Below are positions 1 through 13,117 of a stretch of DNA of 64,000 nt, in pieces. Each line of letters starts with the position of its first letter. The stretch's first letter is position 1. The DNA is taken from assembly GCA_914767715.1 (NCBI GenBank), contig OU612070.1, positions 16,011,501-16,075,500 of the forward strand, in the 5' to 3' direction. Made by a program: the position numbers and the translations under genes. Source of the DNA: Membranipora membranacea. Taxonomy: Eukaryota > Bryozoa > Gymnolaemata > Cheilostomatida > Membraniporidae. The notes under the pieces are model-generated. The model did no database searches. It was given only the letters and a program-made list of their open reading frames with translations, and was not told the DNA's origin.

Positions 1-1093
1 TTGACTTTTTACGTCACGCCATACAACGCATTTTTTTTTTGAAGCCGTGAAAATTTGTGAAATTTCAATCATTAATTCACAACAGATCATAGGCTCGAAT
101 CAAAATTGATTATGATTTTCTCTTAGAGTACTCTTCAAATGTCATAGACATTGACTTTCTAAAAATTAGCTTCCATATTGCAATGACAGTAGACTCTCGA
201 ATACGGCTAATATTTTCGCCACCTTTGCATAACGCCAAACATGCTGGCCAAATAACCATTATTGTGGCCAAACAAAGTTTTTTTGAAAGTTCTCACATAC
301 GAAGCCGCTTTCATTAACCATGGTGCACACATGAAATTTCAACATAACTTTTCATTGCATCTTCATTTTTCTTGAATTTAACGCAAAAGAATGCCAAAAA
401 ACAGCTATTTTTAGGGACTTCTGAGGTGTTTTTTGGCATTCTTTTGCGTTAAATTCAAGGAAAATGAAGATGCAATGGAAAATTATGTTGGCATTTCTTG
501 TGTGCACCATGGTTAATGAAAGCGGCTTCTTATGTGAGAACTTTCAAAAAAACTTTGTTTGGCCACAATAATGGTTATTTGGACAGCATGTTTGGCGTTA
601 TGCAAAGGCGGCGAAAATATTAGCCGTATTCGAGAGTCTACTGTCATTGCAATATGCAAGCTAAATTTTTGAAAGTCAATGTGTATGACATTTGAAGAGT
701 ACTCTAAGAGAAAATCATAATCAATTTTGATTCGAGCCTATGATCTGTTGTGAATTAATGATTGAAGGTTCACATATTTTCACGGCTTCACAAAAAAATG
801 CGCTGTATGGCGTGACGTAAAAAGTCAATTTAGACTAGTCATATATCAGAGAAAATTAAATTTTAAGTTGAACGCAATCTCTAAGTATACATTCCACATG
901 TTTTGAAGTTTTTTGCAATTAATTTGACTCCTCCATCTGCATTGACAAAAACGGCGTTTTTTGCCTCATTTCCTCCCTAAAATGACACAACGTCATCGAA
1001 TCAAGTTTTTGTTCAGGTATTGATTTTCAGTAGCTCGGTAGCTTTCCAACGGTATATGATATGTTGATAGTCGGATCGGTCTTTGACATTACC
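1..1093. mobile_element. Palindromic TTAA-type foldback element, copy 1 (left end outside window)
   Basis: The two halves are reverse complements of each other around a centre near 418, so a transcript would fold into one very long hairpin. The right end reads GGTCTTTGACATTACC and is followed by TTTT where the second copy (45243-46621) has TTAA. The left arm is cut by the window start. No coding capacity is visible, so this is a non-autonomous element, probably moved by a piggyBac- or Kolobok-type transposase. The family name is inferred from the TTAA target only. Confidence 0.85.
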
Positions 1094-2149
1094 TTTTGTC
1101 ACGTCATAATCATTGGTGGTATGCATGCAGTTGATTAACACCTGATATATATGTGACTATGTATAGTAATTTCTGATGTCATAGTGACTTGCCCAAGGCC
1201 AAAACGCCGCTAATGGTGCCGTGATGCTTCGAAGGGGTAAAAATCAAGGGCAAGCAGGAATTTTCCTGTGTGAATCATTATGGACTCCATCATATTGTGC
1301 CATTCTGTCATTTATACAGAAGTGTAGATAGATATGATATCCAACAGTTCTTGAAATGTTTGTAGAAGTTTTTGAAGACGCTCTCACCCACAAGCGCAGT
1401 GAACACATTTGCATTTACTTTAGTACTGGCAAGAGAGTCCAGCATACATAATGGCTATGAAGTACACCGCTTCAGTCAGTTCTTCTGCGGTTGGTTTTGA
1501 TTTGTGTAATAAAACTTGTGACGACAGATTTGTAAGCATTGTTTCAACCTGCTTTTTTTCATCACTTTATTATTTTTGAAACCTTATTTACAAAGAATGC
1601 AACATAGTGCTAGAATGGACGCATTGAATTTTTTTTGCAGCACAAACTAAGTAATTGATTTATATTGGATGACAATGACTTTGTTGATGGTGAGATGTTT
1701 TTCCGATCAATACATCAAACATCTGACATTCACGCCATTCTAGGGCTCAGCTAATTTAGGCAGACCAATATTGTCCTGTTTTGCCACCCTGTTACTCATA
1801 TTACTAAAATACCCAATAACCAACACTTGTGTAATTAACCCTGCCTGCTAAATAAATTACATTCATTATTGCTATTGTATAGTTATAGTATAAGCCTTTA
1901 CAGTTCTAGTCAATATTATATAATTGGATTGACATTGTATTCAATGAGTTCGTATTTAGATGACCAGGCAAGATCTGCTGTAATGAATAGATATTGCTGT
2001 GCAAGGTAGCATCAAAGTCTATAACGCAAGAGGCACAGTTTCAAATCCCAGCCGGGGCAAATCTTTTCTTTTCGTTTCATCATGATGGAAATCGAAAGCA
2101 TTCCATTCGAATTATCCGCTCACAATTTTTGTAAGCACAGAAAACTCTT
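1094..2149. other. Intergenic, no gene recognised
   Basis: AT-rich sequence without a convincing reading frame. Around 2037-2050 a weak RNA polymerase III B-box-like stretch (GTTTCAAATCC) could be the remnant of a tRNA-derived SINE, but no A box is evident. Confidence 0.5.
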
Positions 2150-2640
2150 AGTAATGAATATGATGACCCGACAAAATACTTATGTTCAACTCTTCTGTGT
2201 TGTGCAATACCGTACGTTATATTTTGTGCAATCTGTTGACATTGGCAGCAACTGCATAAATAGAATACATCAGCTAAGCTATGCTAGCAGAATTATTAGA
2301 AAACTTTGCTACTAATAAAAATGTACAACATCGCTCACCAGCGGAGAGAAGTGATATGTGAATGAGGCCATATTTTCCACAGAACCACTGACTATTGTGA
2401 AAATATGCTGACTGATGCTAAACAAACTCAAACTTGGTGTCACAGCAAGTAGTATGAGTACTGATTATTGGCATAGTCTAAACTACGCTCCTTGTGATTA
2501 TTGAGAGTGAATGGGTCTCAGCTATATCTATTTGTTAGCCAAAGTCAAAGATGCTCTGAGCATGGAGGTAGCTCTGAATGTTATGGTATGTGGGCTGAGG
2601 GAGGCAAAGGTAAATCAACTATTGTAAGCCTGGTATATAT
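2150..2640 (+). repeat. Dispersed repeat, partner of 10560-11090 in inverted orientation
   Basis: This stretch aligns by eye, with substitutions and small gaps, to the reverse complement of 10560-11090. Shared blocks include TTTTGTGCAATCTGT, TGAGGCCATATT near the middle and AAGATGCTCTG near the end. The two copies enclose the LINE cluster between them. The open frame at 2082-2315 overlaps the repeat, is not preserved in the second copy and is not treated as a gene. Confidence 0.7.
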
Positions 2641-3164
2641 TCATTAGGTTGCGCGGGGGGTAGGCTGCACCTAACAGTGCTCTGTGCTTTTAGTTGAGTA
2701 CGCTGCTCAAATCTTGGACTACCACTCTTAAAGATTACTGGCAGATAGATATTGACGCTGCCGATCCACACATATTTATCTGATAGACATACTATCTACA
2801 GCAGAGCAGATATACTCAACTTAAAAAACTGCAACAGCAATGGATTTCAAATTATCAACAAACAGATCTTAGACACTATATCTCAATTGGTGCAATTAAA
2901 GGATTAGCCACTAACAGCAGACAATACACAACAACTAAGAATGGATTACACTCGAAGAAAACTAAACAAGGCTGCAGAGCTGGTAAAGATAAAACTAGAC
3001 AAACCACTCAACAATAGACACCAGATCCAATACCTGCACCGATAGCTAAGAAAACTTCACAGAGCCATCCTGTCGTTCAATACACAAACTGCAGGTCACT
3101 TAATAACAACAACATTCCAGTATCGCTAACAAAGAAAAGAAATTTCACCCACACACCCAGCCTG
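2641..3164 (+). other. Possible degenerate 5' part of the following LINE
   Basis: No intact frame. From about 2830 the plus strand is rich in A and C like the LINE that follows, and it may be remains of that element's first ORF and linker. This is inferred from base composition and position only. Confidence 0.35.
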
Positions 3165-5718
3165 CTCTATACTAATTGAAGGTCTTTAAATACTTGAAAA
3201 CTTGCAGAATTGCAGGTTTACGCTGAAATACACAAACCAAGCATTATTTGTCTAACAGAGACATGGCTCAACAATGACAAACAGCAAACTGTTAACATCG
3301 ATAGATATAAAACCCACTTTTGCCACAGGATAAATAGAATAGGAGGAGGTGTAGGGATTTTCTTGCATGACCATCTCGGTGCAACAACCATATCCTCAGA
3401 AACATCCAGCACTTTCTCTGCAATCTGGGTAAAAATAAACATCAAATCCTACTCCCCAATTACAGTTGGCTGTTTGTACCATCCACCTGATGCTGAGCAG
3501 TCAAAAACACAACACTATTTGTCGACTACACTATTGAAGTTGCATAGGAAGCACCCAGCGTCAAAGCTGGTGATTTTAATAAATTACCTGTAGAAGATTT
3601 ATTGGAGCAATTCAACCTGCATGACCTGGTTAATTTCCCTACTAGAGGAAACAACAAACTATCTCCACTCGGTGACAGTGATCACTGCTGTGTACTCCTG
3701 AATGGACAGCCAGCAAAACGCAAACGTTACAGCCCAGTAAAAAAACGCCTCATCACTCCAGGTCACAAGAATGAGTTCCTGGTTTTATTAGCACAACATA
3801 ATTGGAGTAATTTTCTCAACGAGCAAAATGTTCACCAACAGGTTGTTAATCTACACGAATCTATCGATCAGCTCCTCAATAAACATTGTCCATACCAGAC
3901 TAAAATACAGCGACAGGATAAGCCGCCTTGGATAACTGCGGACATTGAGAAAATCATCACAGCCAGGGACAAAGCAAACCGCAAAGGCAGTTACAAGCAG
4001 CTCAAAGCGACGGTTCAGCAAATGGTTCGAACTAGCAAGAGGAAGTTTGTGAGCAAACAGCTGAATGACAACAAAAATGCTAAAAAGTGGAGGGCAACTG
4101 TAAAAAAACTCACAACCAACAACGAAAGCAGCCGTACAACCAATACAACAACGGTAATAGAAGACAAATGCCTATCCGACTGTGATGTAGCCAAAAATCT
4201 CAATTCATATTTCAAGAGCGTTGGGGGAGAAGCAAGAAAAAAATCCCCACCTGACACACCCTCGTCATATACTCCTCTACAGCACATCAGTCTTGGTGAG
4301 ATAAAAATGCTGCTCAGTAAAATCGACCGTACCAAGGCATGTAACACTCTAGATTTTCCATCCTGGGTGTCAATAGACGGATGTGAAGACATGGGTATAC
4401 CGGTACAACATATAATCAATACAATGCTAGACTGTGGAGAGTATCCGGATATCTGGAAGAGAGCGGAAGTAAAACCACTGCCTAAAACCAAACAGCCTAG
4501 CCAATACAAAGATTATCGGCCTAACTCCTTGTTATTCCATTTCGGAAAACTGGATGAACAGATCATGATCAACGAAATGCGATCTAAACTGCAGCAAATC
4601 ATTCAAACTTCAAACCAAATATATCCAGTTAGCATCATTGGATTTTCCAAAGCCTTTGATCGGCTGCAACCATCCATAGTACTGCAGAAAATGAACGACC
4701 ACGAATTCTACCCTCAGGTTATCAGATTCATATCAGACTTCCTGAAAAGAGGTAAGCAGTGTGGGAAATTCAACAGCTCCACTTCAGAATACATTGACAT
4801 AAATGTTGGAGCTCCATAGGGCACAAAACTCGGGCCAATATCATGGCTCATATACATTAACGATCTCCCGGTTCCTGAGTTCAAAACTGTTAAGTATGCA
4901 GATGATAGCACTTTCTATTTAAGAGTTAGCGACCCTGATAGCCAATCAATTGTGCCAGCCATTGAACAGACAGCTCTATGGTCAGCAAACAATCATATGC
5001 TCATGAATGCTGTCAAGACTGTTATTATGAATTTTTATTTGAACTATTTACAAGAAAACCGAAATCCAGTATTATTTGAGAATAGCAGCGTCAATCCCTC
5101 CCAAGTGATGAAGTTTTTAGGCATCTACATTGATGACCACCTGACTTTTATTCCACATGTTAATACTATAATCAAAAGCTGCAAGTTATTTTAATGAGAC
5201 AACTCAACAAATTGGGAATGTCCTCGACTGGCTTATGTAAATTTTACTGTGCTAACATTAGATCAGTTCTCAGCTATGGTGCACCAGTTTTTTATCAATT
5301 TTTATCAGAAACTACCAAATCAAAGCTTGAGCATGTTCAAGACACTGCCACCAGAATTATTTTCCCTTATGCGCCATATGGCGATAGGCTGGATATGCTG
5401 GATTTGATTCCACTTGATGATTTGATTATACGTCAATCTACCACGCATTTTAGTAAGATGGCCAACAGCTGTGCACATCCGCTACATGATAGAATCATTT
5501 TTAATAACTCCAGGAGATCCTCTAGATGCCATACTGTTTTAGGCCTAAGAAAGCAAGGACAGAGAAGAGGAATAGCAGTTTTTTTATGTTTTATATGAAT
5601 TATTATAACTCTGGACACAAATTTTAGTTTTTTAAATGCTCTAAACATTCAAGTACTATCATTGATGCTTCCCACTTCAAAGGATAATTAAGAATGTAAA
5701 ATAAACTCAACAACAACA
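3165..5718 (+). mobile_element. Degenerate LINE (family A): endonuclease plus reverse transcriptase
   Basis: Translation in shifting frames gives an apurinic-type endonuclease followed by a reverse transcriptase. Endonuclease landmarks are KPSIICLTETWL near 3236, IGGGVGIFL near 3340 and the SDH motif near 3680; the GDFN block is disrupted near 3575. The reverse transcriptase shows YKDYRPNSLL near 4507, SKAFDRL near 4650 and the catalytic YADDS near 4893. A stop codon at 4817 falls in the GAP-x-GTKLGP block. The 3' end near 5700 carries an AATAAA followed by a short CAA-type repeat, a usual LINE tail. At least three frame breaks make it dead. The layout fits the CR1/Jockey side of the non-LTR tree; the exact clade is not settled. 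Confidence 0.85.
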
Positions 5719-5751
5719 ACATTACCTGTCTGCAAAGGAGCTCTTGATGAT

Positions 5752-7040
5752 ATTTATTTATTTATTTATTTATTGAGGTTTTCTAAAAGTTTATAATTAA
5801 AGCAAATTAAAAATAACTTGTTGACCTCACACACATTAACATAGATACAAAAAAATGAATTGAATAAAAAGATATAAGTGGTAGGGTGTTACATACTATA
5901 TAGTGTGTAGGATGATGAAAGCATGGTATCATAAATTGCATGAATAAGATGGAAAAAGAAAAGAAGAAACAGAGAGTGGCAAACAAAAATACAAGTTAAC
6001 AACATAAGGTAGGATTAAATGATAATTATTCATGAGGCTTGGTTGATTTAGTTACAAATGTATGAAAAATATTTAAAAAGGCTGATTTGCCTAGGTTTGA
6101 TCTAAATGAGGGTTTAATTATTGCACAGTTGCTTTGAAGTGATCGCGTATGTCTGTTTGATTTGCTAACGAGATGAAGTATGTGCTTGGATGCATGGCCT
6201 TTATGGACCCTCGATTTGACACAATTGTGAAAAAGAAAATTCCTTCTACACTGTGGAGAGTATGTAAATTTAGGAGCAAGCGGCCAGATGTGACAGAAAA
6301 TTGTTTGGGGGCTGTAGTTATGATTCTGATTGCTTTATTTTGTACTTTTTCTAATGTATCTGAATTTTTGGCTAAACCATCAAGGTACAATGATGAGCAG
6401 TATTCTACTATAGGTCCGATCAGTGATTTGTAAGTCTTCAATGAGTTTTCTACTGTCATGTATTTTTTTTAGCTTTGATAACAAGTAGACCATTTTGTTT
6501 GCTTTAGAGGCGGTGGCATTAAACTAAGTTCTGAATCAAGAATAACTCCAAGAAGATTGAGCGAATGCTTGGATTCTATTTTCAAATTGTTTATTTGGAT
6601 TCGGTAAAAATCTTCTACTTTCCTATTTGAGAAAATACAGTATTGGGTTTTGGATAAGTTGAGTTGAAGGAGATTGTTTGAATACCAATTCGATACTTCT
6701 CTCATCAATGACTCAGATTTATCCATTAAGGTAGGGATATCTGTTGCTGTGCAGTAAATAACGGTGTCATCAGCGTAAGCGAATGCAGTTTTGTGCTTGT
6801 TAAGGAGATCATTGATAGCAAGATTGAATAAGATTGGACCTAGAACACTTCCTTGGGGTACTCCACATGTAATCGGTAGTGCACTGGACTGATCATGATC
6901 AACTTTCATGATTTGGGTTCGATGTGAAAGATAGGATGTAAATAATTTTGTTGTTGACTCTGCGAAATTTATTCGCTTTAGAGTGTGGATGAGTTGTCCA
7001 TGATTTATAGTGTCAAATGCTCTACGTACATCCAAAGAGA
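5752..7040 (-). mobile_element. 5'-truncated LINE (family B), reverse transcriptase fragment
   Basis: On the minus strand, 7035-6469 encodes the second half of a reverse transcriptase palm: VRRAFDTINHGQL, then GVPQGSVLGPILFNLAINDL, then the catalytic FAYADDT and the CIFSNRK region. A frame break near 6465 leads into the thumb and C-terminal region down to 6118. The 3' untranslated part starts with GAGGTCAACAAGTT and ends in a (TAAA/TATT) repeat at 5752-5775, the insertion tail. Copies of the same family lie at 8615-9667, 39580-40086 and 54083-54170. The 5' end abuts another LINE fragment at about 7040. Confidence 0.9.
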
Positions 7041-8085
7041 GTGACTTACTTGACTTATGTTGCAGAACTCCTAGTGGAATATTGCGCCAGAATCGCCTTC
7101 TCCTTTCCCTTCCATCTTTCTCGATCTCTAGCCATCTCGCTAGCCTCCGCCCACGACTTGATGTTGTGTACCTTCATCTGTTTGAGCGCCGTTCTTCGCC
7201 AAGTCTGATTGGGTCGCCCTCTCCTTCGGGTGCCTTCAGGGGCCCATCCGAGACTGGTGTGAGGGAGAGATTCCTTCCTCCTTAGGCTGTGTCCTAGGTA
7301 TCTCCATCTTCTAACTTCAATGTGCTGAGAGACTGGTTTCTGCTTGCTGCGTTCACATACTTCCAAGTTGGAAGTTTTGGACCACCAATATATTTTCAGT
7401 ATCCGACGACAGCAGTTCATGTGAAATACCTCCAGTTTGTCCATATCCACTTTCGTCATTCGCCATGTTTCACATCCATAGAGGAGCACAGACACCACGT
7501 TCGAGTTGTAGAGTTTGAACTTGAGATGGTTGCTCATACTTCTTGATCTCCACACCTTGTTCAGTCTGTAAAAGGCTGTAGTTGCAGAGTTGATGCGGTT
7601 CTTGACATCTGCTGCTGCACCACCAGACGCATCAATTTTCGCACCAAGATACAAAAAGTTATCTACAAACTCGAGTGACTTGTTGCTGACTGTGAAATTG
7701 TTGTTAGATGCAGGGCCCATTCCATCTCGATGAATCCTCAAAACTTTCGTCTTTTGTTCATTGATGTGCAATCCCGCTTTACTCGCTGTTGTTATGAGCT
7801 TGTCTGTAACTGTTTGCATCCCTCCATGTGTTGTAGAAAATAGCGCGACATCGTCTGCATAAGCTAGATAATTCAGCTTGGTTGTAAGATTCCATCGGAG
7901 TCCAGTTCGATGTGTCGCTTGTACTTGCTTCATTATGAAGTCTGTAGCCATGATAAATAACAGAGGTGAGATTACGCAGCCCTGTCTAACTCCTGATTTT
8001 AACTCTACCTGGAGAAGATCCCCGGATTCACCCAGACGGTCCCAAGTCCGTGTAAAAGAGGAGGGTTGTGTCTGGGTCAACTACC
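7041..8085 (-). mobile_element. Truncated RTE-like LINE, reverse transcriptase C-terminal half
   Basis: One open frame of 341 codons (8080-7055, minus) covers the second half of a reverse transcriptase. It has SGVRQGCVISPLLF, the catalytic LAYADDVALF, a VDNFLYLG stretch and LLYGCETWRM. It closes with a conserved tail containing RRWRYLGHSLRR and RRGRPNQTWRR, typical of RTE-like elements and related invertebrate multi-copy proteins. It is uninterrupted, so it is younger than its neighbours. The first half of the enzyme and the endonuclease are missing. It sits head to tail behind the family-B fragment. Confidence 0.85.
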
Positions 8086-8614
8086 CATTCACATAAAAAA
8101 AACCCAGTTACAGAAACAGAATCGAATAATCTTACCCCTCCAAAGAGAGTGCACCTATGAAATATACTATATCATTCTCAGCCATCTCAGTTATATGGTG
8201 TACGGGAAGCAATTTTGGTAGTTTTCTCTCTCACTCTTGGATGGTAGTTCCCTAGTAGGTGTTGGCACTAGTTCAGATGGTAACATCGTTTAAAGTAATA
8301 AATTTTTCTGTCAGCTTGAGTGCCACAAGCAGGGAGGTTAGCCAATAACAGGCATACTTACATAATTACAGTGATATCCTTGATGTCAAAATTTTTAATT
8401 GTCCAATTAAGTATAATTAAAACTGTTTGTTAATCCTTCACACACATTCCATTGCGCTTGTAACAAGTCATCATGACACACCTGTGGAATCAGAGAGACA
8501 GGAGTCATTGTAAGCTGACCTAACTTCCTGTCTTTTGCTGCTGATAATGAATGCGGTCAGTTTTTAATTTCGCGAATATTCATTTTTATAATGATGGTTG
8601 TTTGGGTGGAAGTG
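8086..8614. other. Intergenic between LINE fragments
   Basis: No reading frame, RNA gene or repeat recognised. The stretch separates the RTE-like fragment from a second family-B LINE on the opposite strand. Confidence 0.5.
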
Positions 8615-9667
8615 CAATCATGACTATTTTGCCTACGCAGATGATACCTTATTATTTTGTGTAGCTACCAGTATACCGGAGGTATTAGAAAACACCCAAA
8701 CACTCCTCAAAGAAGCATCAACATGGTACAAAAACAACCTCTTAACACTAAATATTGCAAAAACACAATTCTGTATTTTCTCAAACCGAAATCTTAAAAA
8801 CTTTTACCATATTGACCACCAAAGCACCAAAATCGAGTCACAACTTGCAATCAATGTATTAGGGGTCCCCCTTGATACAGACCTCTCCTTTCAAACACAT
8901 GCAATAGATGTGGCAACCAGAGCAAATAAAGTTGTATACTTAATAGCGAAACTTAGAAAGTTTATGAATATAGAAGAAAGACTCAAGACCTATAAAAGTT
9001 TAGTTCGACCTATTCTTGAATATTGCTCAGCAATCTACTTAGAAACTGCACAAAAAACCACAGAGACTATCGAAAAGGTCCAAAATAAAGCCATCAGAAT
9101 TATCATATCTGCACCTAGAGAGTTTTCGGTCACAACTGGCAGAACACTTTTGAACCTCCCAACATTACATAGTAGAAGAATTTACCTATTTCATAAGTTT
9201 ACACACAAAAAAGTGGCAAAAAACAATGCATCTAAACATATCCTTCACCTTGTACAAAAAGCAAATAGACATCAACGTACTCTGAGAAGTAATCAGCTCT
9301 GATGAATCTATTACATACATTCACACTGAAAAATCAACGGCCACAAAATCTGTTATCATTTACTTGATGTAGCCTACAGTGTAACACAACCTTATGGCAT
9401 TAACATCTTCTGATTATTATTTTTCTTTTAGTCCTTTTTCTTCCCACATATTTCAATAACCACAGTATTTTAATCTTTGAATGACATAACAATTCTTTAT
9501 CCACCATGTCAAATTACTCTATTATACTTTTACCACATATAGCCTAACTAATGTTGAATTTTTTTTCTCTTTTTGTTTTTTTTTGTCTGTCTCAGAGGTC
9601 AACAAGTTGCCTTTAACTATCTGTTATTTGTATACTTTCAAGCCAACCTCTATAAGTAAATAAATGA
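8615..9667 (+). mobile_element. 5'-truncated LINE (family B), plus-strand copy
   Basis: The element begins abruptly at the catalytic YFAYADDTLLF and stays open to 9302. It covers the palm end, thumb and C-terminal region (CIFSNRN, LRKFMNIEERLKTYKSL, EKVQNKAIRII, SVTTGRTLLNLPTLHS). Its 3' untranslated region carries the family-B signature AGAGGTCAACAAGTTGCC near 9594 and ends in a short AAATAAATG tail at about 9667. The missing front half is ordinary 5' truncation during reverse transcription. Confidence 0.9.
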
Positions 9668-10559
9668 TCATTCTTTGACCAGTGAGTTACAAACTCCTTG
9701 CTTTGACAGAGGAGTGAGGGGGTGAGGTAGTTTCGAGGCTATGCTTAATATAGCGAACCCAGTAATACTCACTAATGAGGGGACAACTCTTGCAAAATCA
9801 ATCCAAAGCTGTCTGCTAACATAATGGATGTACCATGCCTACGAATTTTGAATATTCTAAATATAGAATATTCAAACAGGCTATTTCTATAAGGGTTATC
9901 CACCCTGATTTAAACTTGAACCGATTATAACAGTATTATGTAGACGGCTTCAACATATATATATATATTTATCGCAGAAGCAATCTCACGGACATCATAA
10001 ATATATATTCTATACACGTTTAATCCTGGCAATTATCGACATGGAACTCAATATCAAGACGGCCGCATTTCCTATACTATTCTCACTAAGTGTATGTCAG
10101 TGTCATTCTAAGTATTAATAACAATACACCTCATATAGCTTAGGCTACACAGTTAAGGTTCCGGATGCGTCCCGCTTAATCTGTTCAGAGGGCAAGGTCA
10201 GGGTACGTCCTGCTTTGCAAAGTATTCTATCAGAAGTAAATGCACCCACTACAAGCTTCCGCTTGTAAGCAACCTGGAATTCCAATCATTTCAACAAATT
10301 CCTGCCTAAGGAATCCCCACACTGTAAGTTATTCTGTTATATACGAGCCGGTAGCTTAGACAGGCGGTTGGGTTGCCAGATTAGGGGCTTGCAGGGCCAA
10401 TACAGCAGTAAAGATTTAAAGCGATAAATTATTGCCTGGACAGCCTTTAAGCAGATAACTTTTCAAAGCTCTCAGATTATTATTATCGGCTGCATTGATA
10501 AATTTAGAATTTACAGTGACCACCAGACATTCTGTATAAACGAGTTCTATTGTGTAATT
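9668..10559. other. Intergenic, no gene recognised
   Basis: No convincing gene. A short TA dinucleotide run lies at about 9955-9970. The minus-strand frame at 10416-10649 has no start context or homology that I recognise. Confidence 0.5.
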
Positions 10560-11090
10560 GAATGATAGGCCTGTTTGATTATTACTCTTGCTTCTCTCTA
10601 CCCATATACCATAAAATTCAGAGCTTTCTCCATGTAATGCCCAGAGCATCTTCAGCCAACAAACAGCTGATGAAAACCATTCACACTAAAAAATCCCGAG
10701 GAGCGTGGATTAAGACTATACCAATAATCAGTACTAATACTACATGCTATGACACCAAGTATGTGTTTTTTTAGCATCAGCAAGCATATTTCAGTAATAT
10801 TTTTGTCAATCATTTGTTCTGTGGAGAATATGGCCTCATTCTCATATCACTTCTCTCCACTTAGGCATGTAGGATGTTTTATACAAAGTAGATCCTCGCT
10901 CAACCAGTTAGCGTTTTTGTACTTTTTAATTAGTAGCAAAGTTTTGTAATAATTCCGCTAGAATAGTTTGGCTGATGTATTCTAAATATGCAATTGCTGC
11001 CAACATTGACAGATTGCACAAAAGATAATGTAGGGTACGGTACGACTTAATAGATTTGAACATCAGGATTTCGTCGGCTTATCATTACGA
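10560..11090 (-). repeat. Dispersed repeat, inverted partner of 2150-2640
   Basis: Its reverse complement matches 2150-2640 over most of its length, including the GCACAAAA and CTCTCCACTTAGG blocks. It lies 109 bp before the left end of the 5.7-kb element. It has no coding function that I can see. Confidence 0.7.
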
Positions 11091-11198
11091 GTGTGAAGGT
11101 CACCCTTGACTATGACAGTTGTAGCTAAAATTATCTCTCTATCTTACACCTTGGCTTTGGACAGTAATGCATTGATATTTGTTTGACACAAGTTGTTG

Positions 11199-11303
11199 CA
11201 TATGGCGGCCCATAGCACCTTTATTAATGCGCATTAGCTAACATGCTAACTCGCTAATGCGCATTAGTTAACATGCTAACTCGCTAATGCGCATTAAGAT
11301 TAC
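11199..11303 (+). repeat. Left terminal inverted repeat with subterminal tandem units
   Basis: Begins CATATGGCGGCC, then two and a half units of a roughly 37-bp repeat in which TAATGCGCATTAG alternates with TTAACATGCTAACTCGC. Both motifs are nearly palindromic, as expected of clustered binding sites for a dimeric protein such as a transposase; that role is inferred. Confidence 0.75.
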
Positions 11304-11360
11304 CAGAAATATTTTTGGGTCTGTCTTTATGCATGTGCGGGCTATCACTGTCTTGATATG

Positions 11361-11408
11361 GCCTCTGTGATTGGTCTTACTTTCAAAATAAGACCAATCA
11401 CAGAGGTC
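11361..11408. repeat. Short perfect hairpin
   Basis: Arms CCTCTGTGATTGGTCTTA and its reverse complement are separated by about 9 bp (CTTTCAAAA). It could be a tiny MITE or an internal structure of the 5.7-kb element. No terminator or RNA function can be assigned. Confidence 0.7.
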
Positions 11409-13117
11409 ATACTAATCTCTGCTCTACTACTCCTCCACCAAAAATGATTTAAACCAAGCAATGTAATTTGTTGTGTTGTTGCTGATGGAGTTTTATTGTA
11501 AATGACACCTGTATCCTCATACCATTCATCACTGAGTATGGTAAGGCTATAACTCTCTGGTTTGGTACAACATTAGAGCGTGATGGACAAAGTTTGCAGA
11601 CTATTCCATCAGTTAAATGTACTCAAATGATAATCTTTCAAACTCAGTATGAGTAAGTATATGATCAAGGAGTCCTTGATATAATATTGATTAGCAACTT
11701 GCATAGTATAGTAGTAGGCCTACCTCAGATTGATTTTGCACAGTCACTACTACATATTGTGGTGTCAACTGTGTGTTAATGAAGTATCTACTAAGCTGTT
11801 CATAGGCCTATGTCACTAGTGTTATCAGGGAACCAGACACACACAAGGCTGCAACTCATCAAATCAACTGTCAGTGACCTGCTGTCTGTGAATGGACATG
11901 TTTTAAGTTGGAAAACATGGTTTTTTGTCAATGGTTTGCTCATGTCGCTCTAGTCAAGGTATTAAGGAAGATATATATGTTTGGTTAGTTGTAGGCCAAG
12001 ACGCAAGGGTCATTGTTGTGGTTCTATTGGTATGGTTTCGTCTCATGATCAATGTGAGAGATATTTAGAAATATCTAATCTAATGCAACATATATTGGAT
12101 GTATATATAATTGGAGGACAAGTAAATCCCGGCATGTTAAAAAAGCTAATGCCAACTTAGGGATTGAGTTCCAGTTCTAGAACTTCAGAGAGTGCCTACA
12201 ATCCCAATCATATTCTTAAAGGCTTAAAAAGAGGTTTCAACAAATGAAGTGCAATACTCATGCAATGATGCCCAGGTCACACCACCTGGTCGCACACAAA
12301 TATTCAGCCAAATTATCCTTTATAGCAAGATATTTGTTACATACCCCTGGTTTTATGTTTTTTTGGTCTTTTTCTCAAGGTAAGTGGAAATTGCATCACT
12401 TTTTCTCTTCAGGCGCCCATGTATTCAGAGTGATTGTCAATGTGATTCACAAACATGAGCCTAGTGGATAATTTTATGGGAGTAGCCTACCCTCCCTGGG
12501 ATTGTCAGGATGGGACCATTACCGTAACCATACTATGCCATTTATAAGCTTTACCTTCTTCACATCCAAAATCCCAGTCTTCACACCTTGTATTCAGATA
12601 TTTAGCCTTGATTTGAGCTTTGTGTCAAAGCCTTTACTCTTAGTAGTTCATAGTTTGGTAAACAATCTGGTCAAAGTATTGTCATTGTAGAGGCCAGCCC
12701 AGTTCGGATACAATTTGTCCTCTGCCCCCAGAGAGCATTGGATTTGACCAATAAGATTTAATTATTTTTATTGAACCCCTGACTGAAGACCAGGCTTTTG
12801 TCAACTTTAATTAGAACAGGGCCCTAATAATGAATTGCCAATATTATCCGGCTGGCGGGAATAGACGCAGTAAATTGGTAAAAAAAAGTTTCTTCACACC
12901 TTGATTCGCCCTATTTTCCGCTTTATACTGTAATATATATATTAAAATGTATCCTAAAATGAACACCATCATAGATTTGTTGCCCTCAAACCCCTTGTCA
13001 ATACAATTGGCAATACAGTAAAAATGACCAGCGGTTTGTTAGGGTCCTCAAAATAACAATTTTGTGCCCAGTGAAATCCTTGGACTGAAAAAATAATTCA
13101 ATTGTAATATTTTAAAG

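Noticed and set aside
7010-7546. Plus-strand frames opposite the LINE fragments
   Set aside because: They are antisense shadows of the reverse transcriptase frame.
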